Program-made: the position numbers and the translations under genes | Part shown: positions 11,794-24,414 of the stretch, in pieces | How positions within the stretch are numbered: the stretch's first letter is position 1 | Layout: each line of letters starts with the position of its first letter | From: Avena insularis | Taxonomy: Eukaryota; Streptophyta; Magnoliopsida; Poales; Poaceae | Assembly (NCBI GenBank): GCA_023614405.1 | Contig: CM042685.1 | Coordinates: 237,253,661-237,317,660 of the forward strand | DNA length: 64,000 nucleotides | Direction of reading: 5' to 3' | Notes under the pieces: model-generated | What the model was told of the DNA's origin: nothing | The model's input: the letters and a program-made list of their open reading frames with translations, nothing else | The model's database searches: none

Positions 11794-12450
11794 GTACATG
11801 TCCTAGGTAACCATTCTATTAGAAGAATTTTATTTTGTTTATTCATCTACCATATACCAAATTATATGTAGTGGTTGCTACTTTAATCCATCCAGACTAA
11901 ATATCGCTATGAAAGATCCAATCTTGTAATAGTCAACTCCTTTGAACATTGTCATAAAATACTTTACGACATGTCGAATATTTCATACATGTGAGACATC
12001 CATGTCTGTTTATAGATCCAAATACGGCCGATAGGTTTTTACACCTTTCCGGAGGGTCTTCCAAGTTCAAAACTTGATTTTTCGTGTATGGAACTATCAC
12101 GGATTTTATGGCGTCAAGCCATTTGACGGAGTCAGGTCCCATCATCGCTTCTTTGTAGTCGGTTCATCATTGTCAAACAATAATGATTTACTCTCAAATC
12201 TCAATCATTTGATTGTTTATCCGACCTTCTTGGTTCAATAGGAACTTTAGACCTCCGTGACCGCAACCTTTGAGGCACGTGATCCATGAGCATTCTGGCT
12301 GCCTCCGAAACATTTTTCGGCGCTGCGCAACTCAACACATATAGCTAAGGTTCGTTAACCTTATCAAAGTTCTATTGTCCTCCCACTTAATATTTATGAA
12401 AAATTCCTTCTTCAAGAAACTTCACATTTGAAGCGACAAACCCTTTTGTC
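11794..12450 (-). pseudogene. Element D copia RT start and integrase-RT linker remnant
   Basis: On the minus strand, 12145-11933 is open for 70 residues and its first half aligns with the RT entry of element C (26850-26960: PDSNKW.DAMKSEI). Further down, to 11794, a frame-shifted remnant resembles the block where other copia RTs have QMDVKTAFLNG. Upstream, 12444-12399 encodes a FLEE-type motif that follows the integrase core, and then a run of Arg/Ser-Pro residues. It has many stops and no function. Confidence 0.6.
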
Positions 12451-14989
12451 CTTGGTGTTATGGAGGAATAACCAATTGTTATTCGAAATAACTTACAAAG
12501 ACATGCTCATCCGACTTTGGTTGTAAACATCTTACTTATGTTTAGCATACCAAAATTTAAGAAATGACAACTTGGGTTTTACCCCAAACCATAACTTCCA
12601 TGGTGTCATTTCAACGGATCAAGATGGAGCTCTTTTCAGTGTAAAAGCGGAAGTCTCTAAAGCTTTAATCTTTTAAAACATAATGACAGTTTTATAAATA
12701 ACATCTTTGATCCAACCATGTCAAACAAGGTTTCATTACAAACCTCAAAAACTCCATACTCCTATGGTGTTTCGGGAGATGTAAATCTAGGTGTTTTGTT
12801 AAACTTGCAACTCAAATAAATCCCTTTATGATAAAATCATAATTCATTTATTTTCTTGTTACACTTGTAACTCAAATAAATCCCTTATGATAAAATCATA
12901 AACCATTTATTTTCTTGTTACAATGATTTTCACTTCATCTTGAAAGTCTTTGAACGTTTTCAAATATTTCATACTTCTTTCTCATTAAGTGAATATTCAC
13001 TCAAATTTCCGGAGAAAGTATATGAAGTTGAAACCCATCGCTTACGACTACACATAATGGACTACATACATCGATATGTATAAATTCCAATATTTTAGTC
13101 GTTCGTTCTTCTTTGGCCTTTGAACGAAGTTTTTAATTATTCCGAGGAAAGTCTCACAAGCGTCACTTGATCAAATCAAAGACTCCAAAAATCCATGAAT
13201 ATGGAAATTCTTCATGTTTTATTTCCAATATAATTTAAATGGCGATGTCACTTCGTAAGTGATCTTTCAATCATTTGTCTTGCGACATTTTAGCATTAGG
13301 TTTTATGGATGTGATTTCTACAACTAGATTTGTAAATCATCCATCTTATATGGAATACAGTAATTATTTGAACAAACTTTGTTCTCATAATACCTGATTT
13401 AAATAACAATTATTAAAACAAATCTTGAAGTCAAGCTTTGATGTCAACGAGAAATACAAACAATGGTTTGTTTGTTTTTGATGAACATCATCACATATTC
13501 TCTTGCTAGTTACTTAGGCCATTGTGGTTCATGAATTGCATCGTTCTGTATGAAATTTCATACCAACCAATTCGGTATCCAATACCCAAGAACCACATTG
13601 TTTTAACAAGCAAAGAATACAACCATAACTTGTATATCATCTATATACCTAAATTGGATATTTCCAATATTTTATTTTCTGCCAAATATATTTTAATAGA
13701 TTCTCTTTGAGCATTTTCTTTTCCTTTTAAAAGAATCTATCGACATCAAAAGTGGCGCCATATACATGACACATAGTCCAAAGCGTGTATATTCAAATAA
13801 TAATACCTTTGAACTTGCACTTTGAAGTAGATTACCATCATCAAAATTATCGGCATTCTTTCAAAATCCATTCTTTAGTAATCTTTTAGTGTAGTAAACA
13901 CTTTACATACATCTTCTATTCATCCTTATCATGACGACTTTCATGATCAAGCTAATGTAGCTTATAAAGACGAATCTTGAGTATAACATTACTTTCCAAA
14001 ACCCTTTTGGATGATTAGGATGTCTAGCATCTCCAACCTTCGTAAATTCTCATCCAATATGAGAACATATATTATACTCTATCATATTGCAACCAAAACA
14101 CTGTTTCAGATATCGTTATATCTATCACAAATGATGGTTTCTGAAACAATTCTTTCAGCTCCTAGATAAACTTGATATTAAAACAATCAAGAATCATGGA
14201 GGCAAACATGATACTTAAGATACTAACATTGGAATTATTACTCTCGATCTAATACCAATTATTAAATTTCACGAAGTAAATAGAGTTTGTTGAAAGTTTG
14301 CAATAGGACTTTAAACTTTAGATTGACACTCAATACAATACGATACCAGTTCGTAAAGTATATATCCATAATTCTATAGTTCTATTATCTCAATTACAAC
14401 TATGCATAAGGTGGTGAACGAATACCAATGACTACAACAAATTATGCAAATTCACTTTGATTTAATTTATGATAAATTGAGTTCTACTAATCCAAATTAG
14501 AAATGAACTCCCACTAAAAAACGACATCCCTCGTGTCTTTTTGGTGATTACATGAACCAAATCCACTACACCAAGTCCGATCATCACGTGAGTCGGTGTA
14601 GCTTCAAAGGCGAGCATCCATATGGTCATCATATCAAAACATATGACTCATGCTTAACCTTTCGGTCCGTGTTCTGAGGCCATGTCTGTACATGCTAGGC
14701 TCGCCAAGTAAGAACCTTAGTATTCGCGTGTGTAACTGTCTTACACCCGAGATATGGTCGTGGATCCAAGAACACCCGATCATCACGTGATGTCTTGGAG
14801 CAACGAAAACATAATCGGTGCATACTAAAGGAAGAACACATTCTTATCTTGATATTTAAATGAGGGATCATCTTATTATGCTAACAAAGCGCTAAACAAG
14901 CAATACAAGATGCTATCAAACATCACATGTTTATTAGTGGAATGATATGGTTCCCGCATATGATCTCTATCATGTGCATCGTGGTATGA
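11794..14989 (-). mobile_element. Element D, left piece: decayed minus-strand Ty1/copia interior
   Basis: Read on the minus strand, 14989 down to 11794 runs from the untranslated leader through gag and integrase to RT. 14300-14985 matches the leader of element C (24000-24350 and around 23850-23960), including the shared GCCTAGCATGTACAGACATG. Near 12399-12444 a segment reads like the FVA.N..FLE piece found after copia integrase. 11933-12145 reads GPDSVKWLDAIKSVI, the start of copia RT. Coding is shredded by stops. RT is cut at 11794 by element A and the leader is cut at 14989 by element B. Its 5' LTR is the pair 21101-21310 and 30311-31654. Confidence 0.75.
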
Positions 14990-17900
14990 TGTAACATCCC
15001 AAAAATACTAAACTTGGATCATCAAACTCTAATCTTCAAAATTAGGGTTAACAAAAACTTTTCTAAATAAAAATATGAAAGCATGCATGTGTGTATGCAT
15101 TCCAATTTGGATTCTTTTGAATTGCCTTGTTTATGTGTTTCTTTGCTTGTAAAAGGATTCTTAGGTGAAATAAACATCATCTAAACAATCCCTACACTTT
15201 TCCCAAAGACAAATAAATCAAAACAAACAAAATAAGGGAATGGTCATTTTGGCCAATTTAACTCCCATGCCTACTTTGGCTGTCTCCAACTTTCAAAACT
15301 TAACAGAAACTTGTTTGGATCTTTGCACCCCTTGATAGTACTCATAACAAAGTACCAAGGCCCACTTTGTGATCATCCAAAAACATTTGAATGCATAGTT
15401 TAAAGGACAGTTCAAAATTGAATCTTTATCATATGGGAAGATCCCACTTTTTCAAAAACCACTCAAACAAGCTCAAATTTCAAAACCCAAGCATCCATAG
15501 ACTCACCAGCACATGACTAGCACACCCACCAAAAATCTTTTCAAAATTCAAAACTTGAATTCATGCGGCCATTTCATCAAACACCTTGCAGATTCAAATC
15601 AACAAAATCACAAACACAATTTGGAGCCGTGATTCTGGCCTAAATTGTTCCCTCTCTGGACACCACTAGACTTAGTAGATCATCTAACAACCTAAACTAA
15701 TCTCTAGCACCACTGTAAGCTAGCCATTGTCATCAATGGTGAGCAGGCCGAGTGCACCCTTGCCACCCACATGTCGACAGCAAGCTAGGAGAAGCACCAA
15801 GCTTAGCCAGCATGTCTGGGAGGTAGCCCATGCCTCACTGCCCTGTCTCGACCAGCCCTGCCTCGCAGACAACAACCAGGACCGCTAGGAACGCCGCGCC
15901 CGTGCCGTTGTCGACCATGCCGACCCTTGCCACAGAGCATGCACCTTTCCCATGCAACCCGACCACCTCGAGCCCTCGCCGCCCGCCAACATGCTCCCCA
16001 CCGTCCCAGGAGACCGCCAGACATCCCCGTTCGCCGCCCCATGCCTCACAGCCACCGCTCGCCGTCGAAGACGCCGCCTCTGCCGCGCAGAGCATCGCAT
16101 GTTCCAAACCGTTTTACACCGCCCCTACACGCGCATTAAAGCCATAGAGCATCACCAGGAGACCACCGATCGATCGCCACCGCCGGCCATGCCTCTAGCA
16201 GCCCGTAGCCATGTCGCCATCGTCACCTGCCCATCCCGTTCGGTCCCGTCGTCGAGACTATAAATAGAGGCCTCCCCCGCTCAAACTCTTAACTCCATCT
16301 CACTCCCCTCTCCTCACTGATCATTCCACCTTGTTCCCGGAGCAAGGTGAGCAGCGCATCACCGGAATTGCACTGGAGCATGCCGCCTCTGGAGAAGAAG
16401 GGCGCCGTCGATTTCGTCCATCCCAGGAGAAGCTGCCGGTACCAGGAGGTTCGCCGTCGTCGACTTTATCGTTCGTCCGCATCGCCGACCCTCGCCTAAG
16501 CCCCGATGAGCCTCCCACGACCCCCACTGAGCCGCTAGGGTTTGAGCTCGTCGGTGACTAGTTCATCATCGACGACGACCCTCAGCCGTTGATCTTACTT
16601 CTAATCCAACGCACCACGTTGCCCCGTACCGCTTTGCACCCCCTGTCTCATTGACGCGTGGGGACAACAACTTAACCAGCCCGCGTAAGCGCTGTGCTTA
16701 GCAGGCCGGCCCAGTATCGTTTCCCGCGCAACCCACTCGTTTGAATTTGGATTTTTCCATTTTCATTCAAACATAGTTCTGTACCTAGTTTCAAAAATCA
16801 ACCCAACTCGATTCAGTGAACCAAATTGAGTGAAACCAATTTTGTTAGAAAGGTCTTGAAATGCTGAATCCAAGCCCGTTGGATTTAAATCATTTGGATC
16901 TGTAGATCACCCTTGGTAAAAATAACAAGGCAGAAGCTTTTCTGCATTCAAACATTTTTCAAATTTAAACCATAATAGCTTTTAAGTTGATTCCAACTCT
17001 CAAAAATCACATTTAACCATACCTTTCACAATATATAAAAATATGTGGGTTTACTTACAGAAATAATGTTCAAGTAATAAAAGAATGCCACATAGACATT
17101 TCTAGTCACTTTTTTATTTAAAATAAAAGGTTAAACCTTATTAAATTGTGACACCACTTTAAATCACATTCCCAACTAAAATATGTGGTGATGACATGTG
17201 TCAACATTATCCCATGTTTGGTTTGGATAATATTAAATCTTAAGTAGTTTTTCAATAAGTAGAAATTACTTTTCTAAAACTAAAATTATTAAGTCAAATG
17301 CTCTAGTCTTGTAATGTTAGTGATGATGCTAGATCATCTATAGAACCCCTTTGTGTGATGATTGCACGTAGTTAAGTATTAGTTGGTGATTGTGTACCTC
17401 GTATTTATTCATTGACGCTAGTACCGACCAAGGATACGAGAAGGAAGGAGGATACTACGAAGAAAAAGCCGAGGATAACTTCAACCACTGCTCTGCACAA
17501 GGCAAGCCTAATACTAATAGTTGAATGTGCAAGCAAATACTTGCTTGTTACCATGCCAACCATATGCCTTAAGCATATGTGGTTATACTCACTTGATAAA
17601 CCAATCCTAGTTTTACGTGCAAGCTTTTTATTTTATTCCTTTATCAAAGCTTTCTTTTAGAGTTACATAAGTGACTTGTAGATTCTAGGAAGATACTTGA
17701 AGGTTGCATAAAGAGCATAAAATTTGGCCTAATCTAGAAAACCTTGATATCATCCTAAGACATGAGGTGGTACTTAGTTGAAACTCCACTTGTTTATCAC
17801 CCCTCATTAGTACTCACCCCATTTGTAGATGCTAGTGCTAAGTATAAAACTTGATCAACTTTAGATGGGAATACTTGGTGAAAATGGTTATGAAAACCTT

Positions 17901-18991
17901 AGAATGATGGATCATTCTACTGAGATGTTTTGACATGTGTTTCCAAATACCAGATGATTTTGGTGATGAAAATGTTGAGGCATGAGCCTTAGCCCTTTAT
18001 AAAACTGATGGTTGTCTGGATGCGATACCATTCCAATTTTACCGTACAACCACAATACCCGAGAATTGGGTAGGGCTTGACTGGAAACTTATATACCTTA
18101 GTATTGGTTCCCTCACGGCTAAGGTCTGAGCTGAGGCTACCTTGTGAAGATTGTCAACCTGTGCAGTACACAAGATGACCGTTGGTCATGGTTGGGAGGC
18201 CAAACTCACAGGAGAGGTGCTTATACTAGGGCGTGTAATTGAAAGGTTAGGATTGATTATCCGCATACTGAGTATGGTGAACTCAGGATTTGTTCCTGAC
18301 GGATGTATCGAATGTTGTGGTGAAAGTGTACAATCTCTACAGAGTGTCAAACTATTCGAATAGCGTCATGATTATGGACAGTTGGAGTGGCCATACTGTT
18401 CCCCCGTCAGATGTTTTCAAAATGACTTGTGAAATGACCTGAGACTTTGACTTGACCACAACCGAGTTGTGGCATGAGATACAATTTCCCACTTAGGTGT
18501 TATAAAATTTGACTAGCTTTCTCTTGCTTCTGAACTTAGTAGAGGTAAATCTGGCTTTTGCAAAACAACCCTAGACCTTAGTGTCCTATTACCAAACCCC
18601 CTTCACTTGTTAGTATTAGTTTGCGAGTACTTAAAGAGTACTCATGGCTTTGTCCCTGGCTATTCCCGTGGCCAGACTATGAAGAGGAGTACCAGGAGGA
18701 TGGACCCCAGGAAGGTTTCGACAACTAGGATCGTCTCCCATCGTCAGCATTGCCTGTGACCCCGAAGATGGAGCTTCGCCTACGCTACCTTTATTATTAC
18801 GTATTTCCGCTGCTTGAGTTGTATTAAGAACTGGATCATGAGATCCTTATTTATGTAAGAACTTATGTATGGTTTGTAATGGATGATGTACTGTGGTATC
18901 CAATTCTGTTATGTCTCGCAAAAATGGTAATCCTGGGATTGCGATGTATGGCATAACAGGCATCTGGGATTAAAAATCTCGGGTGTTGACA
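14990..18991 (+). repeat. Element B 5' LTR (4,002 bp)
   Basis: It starts TGTAACATCCC and ends ...GGGTGTTGACA, followed by the primer site. It matches the LTRs of E along its length. The organisation is an AT-rich U3 (14990-15700), a GC-rich promoter and leader (15720-16730), then an AT-rich U5. The U5 island lies at 18322-18390. The short GC-rich open frames at 15800-16560 show no known domain and are not counted as genes. Confidence 0.9.
16259..16267 (+). promoter_or_regulatory. TATA box of element B LTR
   Basis: TATAAATAG is followed within 20 bases by a pyrimidine-rich start region. The same box is present in the E LTR copies at 38054, 50052 and 55285. Confidence 0.75.
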
Positions 18992-18994
18992 AGT

Positions 18995-19006
18995 TGGTAT
19001 CAGAGC
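18995..19006 (+). promoter_or_regulatory. Primer binding site of element B
   Basis: TGGTATCAGAGC is an exact match to the standard initiator-Met tRNA primer site, 3 bases after the LTR end. Confidence 0.9.
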
Positions 19007-19220
19007 CATCCTGACCATAGGAGACCCTAGTTAGACTGGACGTTTGAATCAAAAACTTAGTTTCAAAACCAAACAAAGCAAATATTTACAAAAACTTATT
19101 CCCATTCTTATCACTTTGATTCTTTCATGAAAATTCATGTCCCTCAAAAACTCTTGCAAAATACATAAAACTTGACACACTTGATCACTCTACTAACTTA
19201 CTCATCCTATATTCTTATAT

Positions 19221-20024
19221 ATGGACGTGAAGTACAACAAGTTTTATCAGTTGGGGAATGGAGGAGACCTTATCTTTGAGAGGGATTTGGACCAGCTTTC
19301 GGAACTTCTGGAGCGTCCGCACCACGAGTTCTTCGGAGCTCAGCTCAATGATCAAGGAGGAAAAGATCTGCAGTGGCTAATTGTTGCAAGTCTCCGAGGA
19401 AAGATTGAACCTCCCACTGCTGAGGGAATTCAGTTTACCTTAAGAGAGAACAACTGGCTCGATGGACTTGCCAGGGCCATGCAGGAAGCTCTTGCCCGTC
19501 TGTGTGGGCAGAGTATCAACCAGATCAAGGGAACCCGCTTTGAGTTTTGCCCAAGGCGTGATGCTAATGGACAACCACTGGAAGCCCCATACCACCCCGA
19601 GCTGAAGACCCAATTGGACCACCTTAGCTTCATGATGTACGATCGTCAGCAAGAATTGGACTATTGCCGTGACTACTCCAACCACAAGTCCGCCATCATC
19701 AAGACGAAGGATCAAACCATCGCCATGCTAGCAAAGGATCGCAAGTCTTGCCGCCGTTAGCTCGACAAGAAGGAGCGCATCATTGCCCGTCTTCGCCACC
19801 GTATCTCGGCTTTGGAGGAGACCATCCATGAGAGATACATGCAGTTGGAGGAAAGGGAGAATGCCGGAGAGGATCTTCGTGGAGACCCTTACTCCTATCT
19901 CAGCGATGATGATGATTTTCTGGAGGATCAGGCTATGGACTTCTTCACCGATGAGGATGATTTCGCCTTCATCAATGACGACGATGATGATGAGGATGAC
20001 GACTACACCGACTCCAAGGAGTAG
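19221..20024 (+). pseudogene. Element B pre-gag coiled-coil protein
   Basis: A 267-codon frame with one internal TAG at 19758, where element E has CAG (Gln). The N-terminal part starts MDVKYNKFYQLG. MQEALARLCG and GTRFEFCPRRD (residues about 90-115) correspond to the same blocks in A's ORF2. A Lys/Arg/Glu coiled coil then fills residues 130-215, and the last 45 residues are extremely acidic, with runs of Asp. No catalytic motif is visible. The conserved position between primer site and gag suggests a retrotransposon accessory protein; function unknown. Confidence 0.7.
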
Positions 20025-20253
20025 TAGCACTTGAGCACTGGCATAGTGAGTAGTATTCGGTCCCACTGTATCGTAGTTTCCAGAATGGTTCCAAAAACCA
20101 TCTGTTTACCTTTGTTGTGGTGTGTGTTGTATCGTGTGAATGAATGAATGAAAAACAAGTTTCTAGAAAATATGAGTCAAACTTTAAAAACTTTTCAAAG
20201 TCCCAGAACCTTAGAAATTTCCCTCTTTTCTCATGATCTATCTCAATCTTCAG

Positions 20254-21100
20254 ATGCCACGCGGAGGAAGTGGTTCATCCCCGGACCCGAGGTTGCAGAT
20301 CCTGCAAATGTTGGTTTCTGACCGCGAAGCTGAAAGAGCGGAACGTCAAGCCAACTTAGCCACCCTTCAACAGATAGCCCAGCTAGCCCACAACAATCAA
20401 GGCCACGGAAACCAGGACAACCATGGATCTAAGCTTAAGAATTTCCAGAACACCAACCCGCCTATTTTCACTAAGTCGGAATAACCCCTAGATGCCGATG
20501 ATTGGCTGCAAACCATGGAAAATAACCTAGAAGTCGCCGGAGTGGAAGCCAACGAGAAAGTTCTATTTGCCACCCATTATCTAGCCGGAGATGCCAGAGC
20601 ATGGTGGAACAGTGTTCGTGCCATGACCGGAGGACAGCTGATGACCTGGGAGGAATTCAAGGTCAAGTTCAGCAGAACCCATGTGCCACCGGGTTTGATC
20701 AAGAGAATGAGAGATGAGTTCAGAGAACTGAAGCAAGGAAGGATGACCATAGTGGAATACCGTGACAAATTTTTGTCATTAGATAGGTATGCCCCGGATA
20801 AGATCGACACCGAAGCCAAGAAGACGGAGAGATTCTTGAATGGTCTGCATGATGAGATGCAGACTGTGTTAGTCAATATCCCCTTTGCTGATATTGAATC
20901 CCTGGTCGACTCTGCCATCCAGATAGAAGGAAAGATCAACCAAGCCAATGAGAACCGCAAGCATCGCATGATGCATCAGCCAGGAACCCATCAGACCCCA
21001 AAGTATCGCCCTAACCCATCTCCAGGATTTGCCCCGAGAACCAACAGACCCCCGATGAACCGTCCGACCTATCCCAACTGTGGAAACCCTAGGCCCGTAG
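20254..21100 (+). pseudogene. gag: Element B gag (truncated)
   Basis: It begins MPRGGSGSSPDP and carries the gag capsid core: DADDWLQTMENNLEV, then ARAWWNSVRAM, WEEFKVKFSRTHVP and VEYRDKFLSL. A stop replaces a Glu codon at about 20481 (TAA; E has GAG). The frame runs on into the Pro/Asn-rich tail and then joins foreign sequence, so the zinc knuckle is missing. The last open codons after about 21100 belong to the junction with D's LTR. Confidence 0.85.
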
Positions 21101-21310
21101 AGAACATACCCTTGAAGACCGACAAAGCTTAACGAGTTCGACTCGTGGTTGATGTAGACGATCTCTTGCCGATCTCAAGATTGAGAGGAAGTCCTAGCGC
21201 CACAAATCAGCAGCGCATCCGTGCTCGCACACACGTTCGAGGCACCGAGCAACCTCCGCCTCCTCGCTCCACCGATGCAGCGGAAGCACAACTCTTTCTT
21301 GCCGAATAGC
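21101..21310 (-). repeat. Element D 5' LTR, U5-side fragment
   Basis: Its reverse complement aligns with the U5 end of element C's LTR (for example CTTGAGATCGGCAAGAG, then ACTCGTTAA and a CTTTG block). About the last 80 bases of the LTR are missing, removed by the deletion that also truncated B. The right end is the ATAGC target site of C at 21306-21310. Confidence 0.75.
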
Positions 21311-23230
21311 TGTTGGAGATATGCCCTAGAGGCAATAATAAATGTAGTTATTATTATATCTTCGTGTTTATGATAAATGTTTACATTCATGCTATAATAG
21401 TATTAACAAGAAAGATTAATACTTGTGTGATTTGTAAACTAAATTAGAGTCCCTAGTAAAGCCTCTTCTTAATACTAGCTTGTTGATTAATAGATGATCA
21501 TGGTTTCTTGATCATAAACATTTGAGATGTTGTTAATAACAAGATCATATCATTAGGAGAATGGTATGGTGGACATACTCCTATAGATAAGCGTAGCATA
21601 AAGATCAAGTCATTTTAATAGTTCAATTGCTATAAGCTTTCTGATACATAGTAACCTAAATCCCTCGACCATGAGATCATGCTTTTCACCATCACCGGAA
21701 GGATGCTTTGATGACATCAAACACCACACCATAACTGGGTGGCTATAAAGGTGGCATTGAGTGTTCGGAAAGTATGGGTTGAGACACATGGATCAAGAGT
21801 GGGATTTGTCCATCCATATGACAGATAGATATACTCTGGGCCCTCTCGGTGGAATGTCATCCAATTAGCTTGCAAGCATGTGACTGGCTCACAAGGGATC
21901 ACATATCACGGGAACGAGAAAAGAGTACTTATCGGTAACGAGGTTGAACTAGGTATGTAGAGATACCGACAATCAAAACCTCGGATAAGTAAACTATCGT
22001 GAGACAAAGGGAAATTGGTATCGTATGTAAGTGGTTCATTCAATCGCAAAGTAATCATAGAAATATGTGGGGGCCATATGAATTTCCAGATTCCTCTATT
22101 GGTTATTGTTCGGAGAAGTGTCTCGATCATGTCCGCATAATTCACGAACCGTAGGGAGACACACTTAAGGATTCGATGTTGTTGAGTAGTTATGGAATGA
22201 TGAGTAAGAGACTAAATGTTGTTCGGAGTCTCGGATGGGATCCGGGATATCACGAGGAGATCCGGAATGGTCCGGAGAATAAGATTCATATAAGGAAAGT
22301 CATGTTTCGGAGTTGGGGAATGATTCCGGTGTTTTCATCGGGAATGTTCTAGAAGGTTCCAGAAGGTCCGGCACTCCGGAGGGGAAGGGTACATGAATGT
22401 GTCATGACAATGTGGAATGGTTGCATCATGTACTAGGTATCATGGCTGAGCAAAATAAATGGATAAATCAAATCCTAGTTTGAAAAGTCAAACGCCAATT
22501 TGAAAAAGTCAAACGACAGTTTTGCTTGGTGGAGGGAGAGTAGGAAACCTACTTGGGGAGGAGTTCCTCTCCCTCCACCCACCGGCCAAGGAGGCCGACT
22601 TGGGGGAGGACTCCCTCCCCTTGGCTGGCGCCCTCCCACCTATAAAAGAAGGGGCAGGGGTGCCCCCTCTAGCCTACACCTCTCTCCACCAAAACCCTAG
22701 CCCTAGCCGCCGGCCACCACAAGTCGCCGCCGCCCTAGGGTTTGCCCTAGCCGCCGATTTGGGGCTCTCCCCAAGCCCTAGCCGCCGGCCTAGCCTCCTC
22801 CCTTGGTGCCTCTAAACCCTAGATCACCAAGGCCTCTCTCATAGGCCACCATACTCGCTCTGGCTTAAGGCGAAGCTCAGAGATCTCCCTCTACTTCGGT
22901 ACCACTGGCGTGCATACCGAATCGCGAGGAGAGTGATACAACCTCCGCTGCCTGCTATAACAAGGGAGAGGAAGGTATTCATCGAGTACCGAACGTGTGA
23001 CCGATTATGAAGCGCCACTTAACGCAGCGTCGGAAGGATCGTCTACGCGATCTTGAGATCGACAAGAGTACGACTACATCACCCACGAGAATCTGCTCTC
23101 GTTAAACACTTTGGAATCTTCGAGGGTGAGTTCCTCTATCGACTCGTTGCTACAATCTAGTAGATAGATCTTGGCTTGTTTGTTTGCATGCGGTAGAATT
23201 TTTTTGTTTTCCATGCTACGAACCCCTACA
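21311..23230 (+). repeat. Element C 5' LTR (1,920 bp)
   Basis: Starts TGTTGGAGATATG and ends CCCCTACA. It holds an extra roughly 30-bp segment near 22755-22785 compared with the 3' LTR, between short repeats of CCCTAGCCGCC, which fits slippage or deletion between direct repeats. Confidence 0.95.
22641..22648 (+). promoter_or_regulatory. TATA box of element C 5' LTR
   Basis: TATAAAAG follows a GC-rich stretch and precedes a pyrimidine-rich leader, as in BARE-type LTRs. The 3' LTR has the same box at 29744. Confidence 0.85.
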
Positions 23231-23231
23231 G

Positions 23232-23244
23232 TGGTATCAGAGCC
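23232..23244 (+). promoter_or_regulatory. Primer binding site of element C
   Basis: TGGTATCAGAGCC follows the LTR by one base and matches the initiator-Met tRNA 3' end. Confidence 0.92.
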
Positions 23245-24414
23245 GTGTCTATGTGTAGATCTGTTGCACGAGTAGAACACAATGGTCATTGTGGGCGGTG
23301 GTGCTTTTATTATCTTCTTGTGTACTTTGCATCTTGCGGTATGATGGGATGAAGCGGCCCGGGCTAACCTTACATGACATCGTTCATGAGACTTGCTCCA
23401 CGCTTAACATGCAACTTGTATTGCATAAGTGGCTTTGCGGGTGTCTGTCTCTCCCATTATAGTATAGATCCAATTTACAACGGGCACTTGATAGTTCAAA
23501 CATCAACGTTGTGGTTCTTGTTCTTAAGTTAGATCGACACTTATTGAAAGCCCCAAACCATGTAAAATATGCAAAGAAAATTAGAGGTGTCTAACTTTGT
23601 TTTGCAGGGGTGTGCTGTGATGTGATATGGCCATGATTGTGATTATATTTGATGTATGCAATGATCCTTATTGTAAGTTGGCAACCGGCAGGAGCCATAT
23701 GGTTGTCTTTAATATCTGTTAAGACCCGCGTGTCTATTCAAAGTAGTTGTAATAGTTGAAGCTGGTGGACGACAACCATGAAGCGGCGCCATTGACCTTG
23801 ACGCCATACCGGTGATGATGGAGATCATGATCGTGCTTGAAGATGGAGATCGGAAGCACAAGAAGAAAGGCCATATCATATCACATATTATGAATTGCAT
23901 ATGATGTTAATCCTTTATGCATCTTGTATTGCTTAGTTAACGATGGTAGCATTATAAGATGATCCCTTATGCACATTAATTTCAAGTTTTAAAGTGTTCA
24001 TCCTTAGTAAGCACCGTTGCTAAAGCTTGTTGTTTCGAAGCACCACGTGATGATCAGGTGTGTTAGATTCTGCAAGTGTATACAACATGAGCAAGCCAGA
24101 TTTGCTCATGCAGAAGCTAAGGTTTGATCTTGACGAGCCTAGCATGTACAGACATGGTCTCGGAACACGGATCATCGAAAGGTAAAGCATGAATCATATA
24201 GTAGATATGTTGAACATGTCGATTGTTCGCCATTGAAGCTACATCAACTCTCGTGATGATCGGTTTTGATGTGGTGGATTTGGTTCGTGTGATCACTAAA
24301 ACAATGTGAGGGATATTGTTTTGAGTGGGAGTTCACCTAGATTAATTTAAATATTAATTAGAACTCAATTTGTCATAAACTTAGTCTAAACTATTGCAAA
24401 TATGTTGTAGATCA
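23245..24414 (+). other. Element C untranslated leader
   Basis: About 1.17 kb between the primer site and gag with no substantial open frame. Long leaders are typical of BARE-type elements. Parts of 23850-24350 recur on the minus strand at 14300-14985 and identify element D. No gene seen. Confidence 0.8.

Larger units (their letters stand above)
14990..21100 (+). mobile_element. Element B: Ty3/gypsy chromovirus, 3' half deleted
   Basis: A complete 5' LTR, primer site, pre-gag gene and the first two thirds of gag are present. Homology with element E's gag stops at about 21100 within the Pro/Asn-rich tail, and element D's LTR begins immediately. Zinc knuckle, pol and 3' LTR are absent from the window. 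The candidate left target duplication is TATGA (14985-14989). B inserted into the leader of D, and one deletion then joined B's gag to D's LTR. Confidence 0.85.

Noticed and set aside
15803..16561. Several overlapping GC-rich open frames of 60-105 codons on both strands in B's LTR, with similar ones at 37529-38452, 49609-50527 and 54835-55764
   Set aside because: They lie in the promoter and leader part of related LTRs, change frame and length between copies, and show no domain.
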